Positions 27,108 through 36,709 of a stretch of DNA of 64,000 bases are shown piece by piece. The notes below the pieces were generated by a model that was not told the DNA's origin, did not search any database, and saw only the letters and a list, made by a program, of their open reading frames with translations. The stretch covers positions 1,199,501 through 1,263,500 of the forward strand of contig JAWKLZ010000003.1 in the NCBI GenBank assembly GCA_041392475.1, in the 5' to 3' direction. This DNA comes from Chitinophagales bacterium (GTDB taxonomy: Bacteria; Bacteroidota; Bacteroidia; Chitinophagales; UBA2359). The position numbers and the translations under genes were made by a program. Every line of letters begins with the position of its first letter. The stretch's first letter is position 1.

Positions 27108-27704
27108 TGACCGTAAGTTGTTTGAAATTAGTTAATACGGCTTTATTTCCTGAGGCTTTTTGAAGCAACAAGAAAAGTATCAAATAACGATTTTATTAAT
27201 TGAAATTTTTAACTTAAAAATAATTTTAAAATCAAATACTTAATTTAAATAAAATTAGGTATGGGGAAAATTGTGTTTTTTGCCTAACTCTCCAATATTG
27301 TAAAAATAACAAAATTGGTTCTAATTGAGCAGCGAAACCTTGGTTAATCCGCTAATGGAGAAATTGTTTGAGAGCTATCCGTAGGATTTTAGGTGGCAAG
27401 GCTGTAAGTTTTTTTAGTTGGAGGTAAGTTGTTTAAGGCTTGTAATTCTTGACTTGAGTCTAGGTCACAGCAAAACCTTATAATCAACAATTTTTTATCG
27501 CATTTGAAGAATGACCATTGCAGCATTATTGTAACAATCATTCTTAATTTTAGGCAAACTAAAATAGTCATTCTTGAAAATTTGCTGATTTGCAGGATTT
27601 AAGGTATTTTCACAAAACTCTTGAGAGGAAACACTGTTTACACAATTCAAAAACAGTATTTTAAATAGATTCCGCTAAAGTAAATTAAACAAACATACCA
27701 AACC
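27108..27704. other. Intergenic, no gene recognised
   Basis: About 600 bp between divergent genes. A 60-codon minus-strand frame near 27389-27571 looks like chance. The segment 27320-27480 is less AT-rich than the rest and may be decayed coding DNA, but I cannot identify it. The end presumably holds the dienelactone hydrolase promoter. Confidence 0.5.
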
Positions 27705-28592
27705 ATGAATCCACTGAAAAAAGAAGATATAAATCAAGAAGTTTTTGAGCTATATGATGACTATGCCCACAATAAGTTGGATAGACGGCAATTTATTGAA
27801 AAACTGTCAGTCTATGCAGTAGGCGGCTTAACTGTTTCTTCCCTCCTCAGTTTCATCCTGCCCAATTATGTGGATTCCATTTTGGTAGAACCCAATGATC
27901 CAAGATTGAAGTCCAAATACATCAAATACAAATCACCAAAAGGAGGCGGAAAAATTCGCGCCCTTCTTTCCAGACCCAAAAAAAGTAAATCGAAGTTCCC
28001 AGGAATCATTGTAGTCCATGAAAATAGAGGGCTCAATCCCTACATTGAAGATGTTGGGCGAAGGGCTGCAATTGAAGGATTTATAACAGTCGCTCCAGAT
28101 GCACTGACCCCATTAGGCGGCTATCCTGGCAATGATGACGAGGGAAGAGCTTTGCAGCAAAAAAGGGATAAAAATGAAATGCTCGAAGATTTTATTGCAG
28201 CCTATCAATACCTTCAATCTCACAAGTGTTGTAATGGCAAAATAGGGGTTGTCGGTTTTTGTTTTGGAGGTTGGATATCCAACATGATGGCCGTAAGGAT
28301 TCCTACTCTTTCAGCAGCAGTTCCCTATTATGGTAGTCAACCTTCGGAAGAAGATGTACCACAAATCAATGCTCCACTGATGCTTCAATATGCAGGTTTG
28401 GACGAGAGAGTCAATAAAGGTTGGGAGGCTTATGAAGCAGCCCTCAAAGCCAATAATAAAGACTATGTAGCTCATTTCTATCCAGAAGTAAATCATGGAT
28501 TTCACAACAATACAACTCCTCGATACGATGAAGTTGCAGCCAATTTATCGTGGAGCCGCACCATTGCATTTTTCAATGACAAGTTGCAATAA
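27705..28592 (+). CDS. Dienelactone hydrolase family protein, Tat-type export signal
   Basis: A 295-aa alpha/beta hydrolase. The N-terminus has DRRQFIEKLSVYAVGGLTVS, a twin-arginine-like signal, suggesting export. The catalytic triad can be seen: Cys in VGFCFGGW, Asp in YAGLDERVN and His in VNHGFHNN. A strand with PGIIVVHENRGLNPYIEDV is also typical of the DLH family. These enzymes hydrolyse lactone or ester bonds; Tat-exported versions are common in Bacteroidota and have no assigned substrate. It is monocistronic. Confidence 0.88.
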   Translation: MNPLKKEDINQEVFELYDDYAHNKLDRRQFIEKLSVYAVGGLTVSSLLSFILPNYVDSILVEPNDPRLKSKYIKYKSPKGGGKIRALLSRPKKSKSKFPGIIVVHENRGLNPYIEDVGRRAAIEGFITVAPDALTPLGGYPGNDDEGRALQQKRDKNEMLEDFIAAYQYLQSHKCCNGKIGVVGFCFGGWISNMMAVRIPTLSAAVPYYGSQPSEEDVPQINAPLMLQYAGLDERVNKGWEAYEAALKANNKDYVAHFYPEVNHGFHNNTTPRYDEVAANLSWSRTIAFFNDKLQ

Positions 28593-28724
28593 AGAAATCA
28601 ACCTTTTCTTCAAAGAACCAAGGTTTTTTGCATTCAGTAGTCAGCCATATTTATCTTAACAATTAAAATTCCTCAAACAACTGTTTATCAGTGTGTTTTT
28701 TTCATTTTAATTTTGATTTACTAC

Positions 28725-31700
28725 TTAATACCGCACTTCTTCCACACCAATCACACTCGCATTACCCAAATACCAATTGTAATCCGTCACCGTAACCGCA
28801 CCGTCCAAATTGCAATCACCTGAATAGTAGCCATTCAACTGCGAAATTTCAGATACAAAACGGTTGAAATCCTCCACATTCACCACGCCATTCCCATCCA
28901 TATCCCCCGCAAAACAAGCATAAACGCCATTCCCCATATCTGCCAACTGTGTAGCACCTTGCAGCACTTCGTTGGGGTTCGTGAAGTCTAAAATTTGTGC
29001 ATTAGACAGAGAAATAGTATTTGCAGAAAGCAAAGCCAAATGATTGCGAAATTTGATGGAAACGAAATAGTTATCACCACTCCCCAATTCTTCAAAAATC
29101 ACTCCTTTCACGTTTGCATCCTCTTTCGCTGCAATGTCGACCACACTCCCATCCGCCAACAACCAAGCCGCTTTTTGCTGCAAAATTTGCCCCGCATTGT
29201 TGGCATTTCGCAGCTCCACCAAACACCAATCCACCACATTTGCAGGGAAATCGGTACTGCTTGTCACACTTTCTGAACCGTTGTAGTTCCACGGTGCGAC
29301 ATTGAAGGGCTGACTCAAAGGCAGTAAATTGTTTTGACGCAAATCGGTGTTCATCATTCCCGTTGAAGGATTGTAAGCTGCTTGCAATCTTGCATTTAGG
29401 CGAACTTCACTTGGCGCACGATTGACCGCATTCACGCTAAAAGCATCAAACTCCAAAGCATGTGCCCAACCCGACCGTACTCCTTCATAGTAAAATCCCA
29501 CTTCCTCAATATCGTCAAAATCCACTGCTGCAAAAGTTTCCGAAGCACCCGAAAAATCGAAATCCGTAGCCGTAGGATTGAATACTGTCCATCGTTTGCC
29601 TACCAAATTAGAATTGTTGAAGCCCTCCAAACCAATCGCTCCCTCTGTGTTGCCAACAAATTCCGAGATGTAATAGCCTCCGTTTTGCTTCACCACAAAC
29701 CGTACTTCAAAGCCTTCTCCACTCGCTATCAGTATGTTTACTTCCAAAGAACTGTTGTCAGCATCTTCGTCAAAACCCACTTGCACCAAGTCCATGTTGT
29801 TCAAAAACTGGTCTTTGCGCCACATAAACAAGGTGCGAAGTGTACTCGGCTGACCTTCGGGTGCAACTGCAAAAGCCCAAAATCTATTGGACGCAAAACC
29901 ATTGTCATTCGTGCGAAGATCCCAACTGTACCCCAAATCAGCCATCGGTGTATAATCTATGAAAGCACCGCCATAAAACTCAGATTGTGAATCACCTGTA
30001 TTAAAAAAATGGCTGCCATCGGCTGTGCTAAATTCTGCTAAATACTGCGTATTGCCGTTGATGCCCTGCAAATTTCGATTCAAACTTACCTCGTCAGGTA
30101 CATTCGCTCCTTGAAAGTCAATAACGGTCGCCATTGAAGGCAATTGAAGAAAATACTGCACTTCGTTGTCCGTACTCGTTGAAGCCAAATTTGCCGTTCC
30201 TGTGCTGCTATTTTGCACACTTCCTGCTGCAATATCGGCGATAACCGTTCCGTCCGATGTCATGCCACTCACTTCAATATTGAAGATTGTACCGTTGTTG
30301 GGTGCGATTTCGGTGACAACTGCCATTGAAGGGTTTGCTGTTCCACTCAAATCCACATCGCTGCCATCGAAGCCAAAAACCGATTCGCTGAACACTGCTG
30401 TAAAATGCACATTTTCCGCAAAAGTGGGGTCGACTTGATTGGCAGCTTGATTAATCGTCACCAAAGGAGGATTGGAAAGGTAAAAATCCACCACATTGTC
30501 AGTACTCGTTGAAGCCAGATTTGCAGCTCCCAAAGCATTCACAACTACTCCTTGTGGAATCGCTGCAATGACCGTTCCATCTGTGTTCATCCCACTCACT
30601 TCAACCTGAAAAGTCGTGCCGTCATTCGGTGCGATTTCTGTCACAATTACCGTTGTTGGATTTGCCGTTCCACTCAACTGCACATCGTTGGCTGTAAAAC
30701 CTGTAACCGATTCGCTGAAAATAGCGGTGAAATAGACGGGTGCGGTCAAAGCGGGGTCGGCTTGATTGGCAGATTGATTGAGCGTCACCGTTGGTGGATT
30801 GGCAATGTTGAACTGCACAATGTGGTCGGCAGAAGTTGCTGCTCGATTGGGATGTCCTACACTGTTGGTGCAAACATTGACGGGAATCTGGGCTATTACT
30901 GAACCTGACAAACTCATGCCACTGAGGAGGATATCGTAGGTTGTGCCATCGTTGGGGACGATTTCGGTGACAGTAACGTTTGTCGGCAAAGCTGTTCCTC
31001 CTATCGTTACATCGCTGTTATTGAAGTTATTGGTCGGTTCGCTAAACTTTGCAGTGAAGTGAATCGGACTGCTAGCGGTTGGGTCGTTTTGGGTATCGGA
31101 TTGATTGAGCGTGACCGTAAATTCTTCTGCATTCCGGCTGTAAACGGTGAATGTATCAAACTGAAAATCATGGCTCCAACCACTTCTTTCGGCTTGATAC
31201 ACAAATCCTACTTCAGTGACATCATCGAAGTTCACCGCTTCAAAATCCACCAATGGAAAGGGAATTTCAAAATTGTTGGTAGTTGGATTGAAGATTCGCC
31301 AACGTTTGGTAGGCTGACTTGATTGGTTGAAAAGCTCTAAATCAAACGTTCCGTCGGGGCCCGAACGTATGTAATCGGAAATGTAGTAGATCGAGCCATT
31401 TTTGACCACAAAACGCAAGTGTCCATCCGAATACATCGAAGGAGTATGAAGCTGCAATTTCCCAACCGTTACATTTGCAGCCGCACTCATACCGTTCAAA
31501 AACTGCGCTTTTTTCCACAAAAAGATGCCGTTCAGTTTGGTATAAATATTCTCGCTGCCATGTGAAGCTGCTACAAATACGTTTCCTGCTCCCCAATTGC
31601 TCAAATTGTAAAGGTAGCCGCCCAAAGGATTGCTGGCATAGTCTATCGTCAAACCTCCATAAAATTCACCTTGTGCATAGCCACTGCAATTGAAACTGTG

Positions 31701-33407
31701 GTCGCCATTGGCTGTGCTAAAAGGCAAAAATAATCGGTTGGCTTCAACAGTTGGCGCTCGATTCGTTGTGACGGTGGAAGCCTGCAATTCATTTCCTTGA
31801 AAATCAATCAAAACAGTACCATTTACAGGACTATTTTCAGTTGTCGGATTGAGCCACCAAGCCGGTGAATTGCATTCCATAAACTGCTGTACAGCAGCAT
31901 ATTTGGGAACGGACATATATTCTTGTCCATAATTCTCTAAAATGCCCCAACTGCCCCATTTACTTGGGCTTCCCATCGAACTGAAAACGGCAAAAAGTTC
32001 TCCTCCTGCCAATTTCCAACGCTCCAAATAGTCCAAATACAAGTCTTTCATTCGGGGATGTCGATTGGCTTCAATAAAGAGATTGGTCAAAGTTTGGTTG
32101 TTTTCTGCGCCATAATACCCCACCAAATGTGGTCCACCTTCGTAGGCAATCATGGAAACATTGTGGTCGGCAGCATTGATGCCCTGCTTCCGAACGCCTT
32201 CCATCATCACAGAAATATCGTGTTCGCACCTATCCAATATTTCGTCAATGGACATGGCGGCGACCTCGTTTTGGGTATCTGGACTTCCCAAATTTCCGCT
32301 AAAATAAGGTGCAATTGCCAAGGCATCGGTTTTCAAATAAGCATTGTTGTAGTCCAAAATTTGCGCCGAACCCCACACATTCACATTTTGCCAAGCCAAT
32401 ACCCGCTGCAATTGGTCTGTGCCGCCAAATACAGTTTCAAAAATATCGAAAATTTCAACTGAACGTTTGGAGTAATAAAAGTTTCTTCCCTCCCACTCAT
32501 TGTCCGCCAAACCTTGTGCTACGCCCTGTTCGCCAGCATAGGTAGCTTGGTCAAACTGTCCGTTCCAGACTTCATTGGAGTATTCGATATAGACTTTGAG
32601 ATTGGGGTCTAAGTCGTTTTTGAGCATGGTCGCAAATTGGGTGATGTAGTTGTCATCGGCTTGGTGCGGAATACAAATCCACGCATCGGTCTGCAAAGTA
32701 TTTGCCAAATCAATGCAATACTCCAATGCCACGCCATTGGAACGCATTTGGCTTTGGTGGTTTGGGCTGGTGCGTTCAGCCCAAGTCTGCGTGGGATTGT
32801 TGTTGGTGTTGAGCCAATCCATGAACCGAATGGTTTTGAAGTTTTTCCAAGTATCCAAAAAAGTGGGGTGAAAGGGTTCGGTTTGGTAGGTGGATTCAAA
32901 GCCTGGCATCACGAGGCGAATATTTCGGAGGTAATTGCCTGTATTGTTGGGGTCGGTGGCGAGGATTCGCAGCCAAATACCTGCGTTTCCTGCCGATACA
33001 TTTACTTCAATATGTCCTGAAGCCACCTGTGTCCACGAACTTACATCACCTACAAAAGCAAACGTTCCTTCACCTTCATAATAGAGGTTGTAAATCCCCG
33101 CAGGTCGGTCTGCTACTCCGTCCAACATGACCGTTTCGACATATTGTTCTGTTGACAAACTCGTGACCCAACCCAAATTATCGGTGGCTATGGCAGGGCC
33201 TTGCCCCCATGCAGCATCTGGATGCTGTGATATCCAAGGTCTTGCAGATTTGAAAACATCCACAAAAGCATAGCCTTCTGCCCAAGAAACAATGCCTGAT
33301 AGGTTGATGGCAAGTGGACTATCATCGTTTGCAGGGGGTTGGGATTGAAGGGAATGGAAGGTGGAGGAAAGGAGGAATAGGAGAATTAATATGTTGGGGG
33401 TTTGCAT
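28725..33407 (-). CDS. 1560-aa secreted multidomain protein with Ig-like repeats and dockerin-like C-terminus
   Basis: I chose the start at 33407 because MQTPNILILLFLLSSTFHSL is a good signal peptide ending near LQSQPPA; the longer frame from 33557 is not signal-like. After it comes a domain with SGIVSWAEGYAFVDVFKSAR and YIEYSNEVWNGQFDQATYAG (about 25-540), found in other Saprospiria proteins. Two copies of one beta-sandwich type (each with STADG or STANG, EFYGG) flank three tandem Big-like Ig repeats of about 90 aa (VTLNQSANQADP...). The C-terminus has two calcium loops (DMDGNGVVNVEDFN and DCNLDGAVTVTDYN), as in dockerin type I. It has no clear T9SS sorting domain. Polysaccharide binding or degradation is likely. 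Confidence 0.82.
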   Translation of the reverse strand: MQTPNILILLFLLSSTFHSLQSQPPANDDSPLAINLSGIVSWAEGYAFVDVFKSARPWISQHPDAAWGQGPAIATDNLGWVTSLSTEQYVETVMLDGVADRPAGIYNLYYEGEGTFAFVGDVSSWTQVASGHIEVNVSAGNAGIWLRILATDPNNTGNYLRNIRLVMPGFESTYQTEPFHPTFLDTWKNFKTIRFMDWLNTNNNPTQTWAERTSPNHQSQMRSNGVALEYCIDLANTLQTDAWICIPHQADDNYITQFATMLKNDLDPNLKVYIEYSNEVWNGQFDQATYAGEQGVAQGLADNEWEGRNFYYSKRSVEIFDIFETVFGGTDQLQRVLAWQNVNVWGSAQILDYNNAYLKTDALAIAPYFSGNLGSPDTQNEVAAMSIDEILDRCEHDISVMMEGVRKQGINAADHNVSMIAYEGGPHLVGYYGAENNQTLTNLFIEANRHPRMKDLYLDYLERWKLAGGELFAVFSSMGSPSKWGSWGILENYGQEYMSVPKYAAVQQFMECNSPAWWLNPTTENSPVNGTVLIDFQGNELQASTVTTNRAPTVEANRLFLPFSTANGDHSFNCSGYAQGEFYGGLTIDYASNPLGGYLYNLSNWGAGNVFVAASHGSENIYTKLNGIFLWKKAQFLNGMSAAANVTVGKLQLHTPSMYSDGHLRFVVKNGSIYYISDYIRSGPDGTFDLELFNQSSQPTKRWRIFNPTTNNFEIPFPLVDFEAVNFDDVTEVGFVYQAERSGWSHDFQFDTFTVYSRNAEEFTVTLNQSDTQNDPTASSPIHFTAKFSEPTNNFNNSDVTIGGTALPTNVTVTEIVPNDGTTYDILLSGMSLSGSVIAQIPVNVCTNSVGHPNRAATSADHIVQFNIANPPTVTLNQSANQADPALTAPVYFTAIFSESVTGFTANDVQLSGTANPTTVIVTEIAPNDGTTFQVEVSGMNTDGTVIAAIPQGVVVNALGAANLASTSTDNVVDFYLSNPPLVTINQAANQVDPTFAENVHFTAVFSESVFGFDGSDVDLSGTANPSMAVVTEIAPNNGTIFNIEVSGMTSDGTVIADIAAGSVQNSSTGTANLASTSTDNEVQYFLQLPSMATVIDFQGANVPDEVSLNRNLQGINGNTQYLAEFSTADGSHFFNTGDSQSEFYGGAFIDYTPMADLGYSWDLRTNDNGFASNRFWAFAVAPEGQPSTLRTLFMWRKDQFLNNMDLVQVGFDEDADNSSLEVNILIASGEGFEVRFVVKQNGGYYISEFVGNTEGAIGLEGFNNSNLVGKRWTVFNPTATDFDFSGASETFAAVDFDDIEEVGFYYEGVRSGWAHALEFDAFSVNAVNRAPSEVRLNARLQAAYNPSTGMMNTDLRQNNLLPLSQPFNVAPWNYNGSESVTSSTDFPANVVDWCLVELRNANNAGQILQQKAAWLLADGSVVDIAAKEDANVKGVIFEELGSGDNYFVSIKFRNHLALLSANTISLSNAQILDFTNPNEVLQGATQLADMGNGVYACFAGDMDGNGVVNVEDFNRFVSEISQLNGYYSGDCNLDGAVTVTDYNWYLGNASVIGVEEVRY

Positions 33408-33666
33408 GGAGTTTTTATTTTGATAGTTTGTTTTGTGGAGTAAACGTAATTTTATGGAGTTGGGTTTTTCTAAAAGTAAAATCAAGAAGTTCGTTTTTGA
33501 GCACAAAAAAAGGTCATGTAAAACTTTGGTCTTATACCTTCCTCCCCCAACACTCATCTAAAGTATGCAAAAAAACCTCGCACTAGGATTCTCATGGTAC
33601 ACCCACAAATCCGCAATCGTAGTTGTGTTAAGGCATTGGGTGAGTGTTTACACAACACTCAAACAC

Positions 33667-33699
33667 AAAAAAAGGATGCAATTCCTAAAAATCACATCC
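33667..33699 (-). terminator. Intrinsic terminator of ahcY
   Basis: On the minus strand, ggatgtgat (33699-33691) pairs with attgcatcc (33682-33674) using two wobble pairs, followed by seven T residues. It lies 60 bases after the ahcY stop. Confidence 0.65.
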
Positions 33700-33759
33700 C
33701 TTCCGTTTTATATTTCTAAGTGTATTTCGCTAATAAACCAATAACTAATCCCCAATCCA

Positions 33760-35076
33760 CTAATAACGATAGTATTCTGGCTTGTATGGTCCACCGACTT
33801 CCACATTGATGTATTCAGCCTGTTCGGTAGTCAATTCTTCCAATTCCACACCGATTTTTGCCAAGTGCAAACGAGCCACTTTTTCGTCCAAGTGTTTGGG
33901 AAGCATATAGACTGCATTGTCGTATTTATCACTGTTTTCCCAAAGCTCCAACTGCGCCATCACCTGATTGGTGAAGGAGTTAGACATTACGAAAGAAGGG
34001 TGTCCCGTAGCACATCCCAAGTTTACCAAACGACCTTCTGCCAATAAAATCACATCTTGTCCATCCACAGTATATTTATCAACTTGAGGTTTGATGTTTA
34101 CATGCGTATGACCATAATTGTCTTTCAGCCAAGCCACATCAATCTCATTGTCAAAGTGTCCGATATTGCAAACAATCGCTTTGTCTTTCATGTTGCGGAA
34201 ATGCTCGCCAGCTACTACATCTTTGCAGCCTGTAGCTGTCACGATGATGTCACCACGTTTTACAGCATCCGCCATTTTTTTGACTTCAAATCCGTCCATT
34301 GCAGCCTGCAAAGCACAAATTGGGTCAATTTCGGTTACGATTACTCGGCATCCCGCACCTCTCAAAGAAGCAGCAGAACCTTTTCCTACATCACCATAAC
34401 CAGCTACAACTGCTACTTTACCAGCCATCATGATGTCCGTAGCACGTCGAATCGCATCTACACAAGATTCTTTGCAGCCATATTTGTTGTCAAATTTGGA
34501 TTTTGTCACCGAATCATTGATGTTGATAGCAGGAAGGGTCAAAGTACCGTTTTTCATGCGCTCGTACAAGCGGTGAACTCCAGTCGTTGTTTCTTCCGAA
34601 ATACCACGAATACCCTCTACCATTTCAGGGTAACGATCCAAAACCATATTGGTCAAATCACCACCATCGTCCAAAATCATATTCAATGGTCGAGAAGTAT
34701 CTCCAAAGAACAAAGTCTGCTCAATACACCAGTCAAATTCTTCTTCGTTCATGCCTTTCCAAGCAAAAACAGGTACACCCGTTGCAGCGATTGCAGCAGC
34801 AGCATGGTCTTGCGTAGAAAAAATGTTGCAAGACGACCAACGAACTTCTGCGCCCAAAGCGGTCAAAGTTTCAATCAAAACAGCCGTTTGAATTGTCATG
34901 TGCAAACACCCTGCAATGCGTGCGCCCTTCAAAGGTTGTGTTGCGCCAAATTCTTCACGAATCGCCATCAAACCAGGCATTTCTGCTTCCGCCAATTCCA
35001 TTTCTTTGCGTCCCCAATCTGCCAGGTTGATGTCTTTTACTTTATATGGCAATTTTAAATCTACTGTCAATTCCAT
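33760..35076 (-). CDS. ahcY: Adenosylhomocysteinase
   Basis: A 438-aa cytoplasmic enzyme that splits S-adenosylhomocysteine into adenosine and homocysteine in the methyl cycle, using bound NAD. The full family order is present: KDINLADWGRKEMELAEAEM, HMTIQTAVLIETLTALGAEV, then the NAD fold with KVAVVAGYGDVGKGSAASL and VTEIDPICALQAAMDGFEV, and the C-terminal HLDEKVARLHL with KPEYYRY. The length is right for the bacterial family without the 40-aa insert. It starts after a 5' leader of about 110 bases, behind a TAtcTTTG -7 box. Confidence 0.98.
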   Translation of the reverse strand: MELTVDLKLPYKVKDINLADWGRKEMELAEAEMPGLMAIREEFGATQPLKGARIAGCLHMTIQTAVLIETLTALGAEVRWSSCNIFSTQDHAAAAIAATGVPVFAWKGMNEEEFDWCIEQTLFFGDTSRPLNMILDDGGDLTNMVLDRYPEMVEGIRGISEETTTGVHRLYERMKNGTLTLPAININDSVTKSKFDNKYGCKESCVDAIRRATDIMMAGKVAVVAGYGDVGKGSAASLRGAGCRVIVTEIDPICALQAAMDGFEVKKMADAVKRGDIIVTATGCKDVVAGEHFRNMKDKAIVCNIGHFDNEIDVAWLKDNYGHTHVNIKPQVDKYTVDGQDVILLAEGRLVNLGCATGHPSFVMSNSFTNQVMAQLELWENSDKYDNAVYMLPKHLDEKVARLHLAKIGVELEELTTEQAEYINVEVGGPYKPEYYRY

Positions 35077-35191
35077 ACGATACTTTGTGTTTATGGATTT
35101 TTATTAAATAAAATATTCTTGTTAAATTTATTATTCCTCAACAAACCAAAATCAATTTGGTTCGCCCGATGGCTTATTGTGAATTAGACTG

Positions 35192-35199
35192 CAAAGATA
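35192..35199 (-). promoter_or_regulatory. Candidate -7 box (TAtcTTTG) for ahcY
   Basis: On the minus strand tatctttg fits TAnnTTTG. It lies about 115 bases before the ahcY start. The upstream -33 region is T-rich but lacks a clear TTTG at the right spacing. Confidence 0.4.
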
Positions 35200-35261
35200 C
35201 CAAGTAATCTATTAAAATTAGAATTGAACGATTAAGGTTCACGGAAGATTTTGCAGGCAGG

Positions 35262-35334
35262 AGGCTTTTGAAGTTTATCCTCAAAACGTGGAGAGATTGA
35301 CAATCAGTTTTTTCTTAAAAGAAAACTTCAAATG
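35262..35334 (-). repeat. 73-bp interspersed repeat, copy C (inverted)
   Basis: Read on the minus strand, the sequence shares gaagttttctttt, ctgatt and aaacttcaaaag with the copies at 19078-19154 and 45184-45260. The left end is more worn (acatttgaag in place of acttttgaag). It lies just after the NDH-2-like gene. Confidence 0.6.
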
Positions 35335-35342
35335 TATTGGTT

Positions 35343-36656
35343 TTATACCTCATCTACCATCACTTCTTCTACCTTTTTTTTCTTTTTGAAGGGTCTGATA
35401 ATCAGTCGTATCCCTTTGTCATAATTGAAGTAACTCCACATCCAGTTCACAAATGTCACCAATTTATTTCGAAAGCCCACCAACGACATTAAATGTACTG
35501 CCATCCACATATACCAAGCAATAAAACCTTGTGATTTGAATTTCCCAACTTCTACCACTGCCCGATTGCGTCCAACAGTTGCCATCGATCCTTTATCCTT
35601 GTATTTGAATGGCTGCATCGTTTTGTTTTGCAGCAAATTATCCAAGTTTTTCGCCAACAACTGCCCTTGCTGAATGGCTGCAGGAGCCACCATTGGATGA
35701 CCTTTTGGGTTCTTTTCGGTAATCATTGCAGCTACATCACCGAGTGCAAAAATATTGGAATACCCTTTCACCTGACTGAACTCATTGACCAAGATTCGAC
35801 TACCTTTACCAATCACATTTTCATCCATGCCTTCAACGACCGCACCTTTCACGCCAGCCGACCAAATCAAGGTGTTTGTAGGAATTTGGTGTTCAGTATT
35901 TGTGTAAACTATATGACCATCATAGTGCTTCACCGCCGTATTGAGCCACACATGCACATCAAATTTCTTTAAAAACTGAACCGCTTTTTTGCCCGATACC
36001 TCTGACATACCATTTAGCAAGCCGCCTGTTGCTTCAATGAGGTGAATTTGCATCTGCCGTACATCCAACTCAGGGTAATCTTTGGGTAATACATGCTCTT
36101 TCAATTCACCCAAAGCACCTGCCGTTTCTACACCAGTCGGACCACCACCTACAACAACAACATTCATCAATGCTTCTCTTTCTTCAATACTTGTAGCGAG
36201 CAGTGCCTTTTCAAAGTTCTGAAGCAACAAACTGCGGAGGTCAAGGGCTTCTGCCACGCTTTTCATCGGCATACTATTGTCCTCTATTTCCTTCATTCCA
36301 AAGAAATTCGTAGTAGAACCTGTTGCAATCACCAAATAATCATAGCGAACCTCTCCAATGCTTGTCAGCAATTTGTTCTCCGATGCAATGATTTCTTGCG
36401 CCTCTGCCAAGCGAAAATGGAAGTTTTCTTGGTTTTTGAAGATTTTTCGCAAAGGATATGCGATGGAGTCGGGTTCTAGACCTGCGGTAGCTACTTGATA
36501 CAGTAAGGGCTGAAAAGTATGAAAATTGTTTTTGTCAATCATCACCACCTGCACCGCTTTTTTTCGCAATTTTTTAGCCAATTCTATGCCTCCAAATCCG
36601 CCGCCGATGATGACGACACGAGGATTGTTGGTTTGTGGCAAGGGAATTTTTTGCAT
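35343..36656 (-). CDS. Type II NADH dehydrogenase-like NAD(P)/FAD oxidoreductase
   Basis: A 437-aa flavoprotein. The FAD-binding N-terminal motif is VVIIGGGFGGIELAKKL and the second Rossmann motif, for NADH, is NVVVVGGGPTGVETAGALGE. The conserved FALGDVAAM closes the FAD site. The C-terminus has two hydrophobic stretches (FIAWYMWMAVHLMSLVGF and LVTFVNWMWSYF) as in NDH-2 enzymes that sit on the inner face of the membrane, then a basic tail (RPFKKKKKVEE). It would pass electrons from NADH to quinone without proton pumping. It is encoded alone, on the same strand as the symporter gene 53 nt upstream. Confidence 0.9.
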   Translation of the reverse strand: MQKIPLPQTNNPRVVIIGGGFGGIELAKKLRKKAVQVVMIDKNNFHTFQPLLYQVATAGLEPDSIAYPLRKIFKNQENFHFRLAEAQEIIASENKLLTSIGEVRYDYLVIATGSTTNFFGMKEIEDNSMPMKSVAEALDLRSLLLQNFEKALLATSIEEREALMNVVVVGGGPTGVETAGALGELKEHVLPKDYPELDVRQMQIHLIEATGGLLNGMSEVSGKKAVQFLKKFDVHVWLNTAVKHYDGHIVYTNTEHQIPTNTLIWSAGVKGAVVEGMDENVIGKGSRILVNEFSQVKGYSNIFALGDVAAMITEKNPKGHPMVAPAAIQQGQLLAKNLDNLLQNKTMQPFKYKDKGSMATVGRNRAVVEVGKFKSQGFIAWYMWMAVHLMSLVGFRNKLVTFVNWMWSYFNYDKGIRLIIRPFKKKKKVEEVMVDEV

Positions 36657-36709
36657 TTATTTCATTCTATTTGATTCAATATATGAACACTTTTGAAGCA
36701 AAATAGATT

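Noticed and set aside
27389..27571. 60-codon minus-strand gene
   Set aside because: No motif, no ribosome binding site that stands out, and composition resembles the surrounding noncoding DNA.
34057..35058. 333-codon plus-strand frame opposite ahcY
   Set aside because: It is the mirror of a highly conserved gene and has no known motif; the ahcY frame explains it.
35077..35260. SAM/SAH riboswitch upstream of ahcY
   Set aside because: I could not find the conserved core or pairing elements of any known class; only a promoter-like box and a leader are visible.
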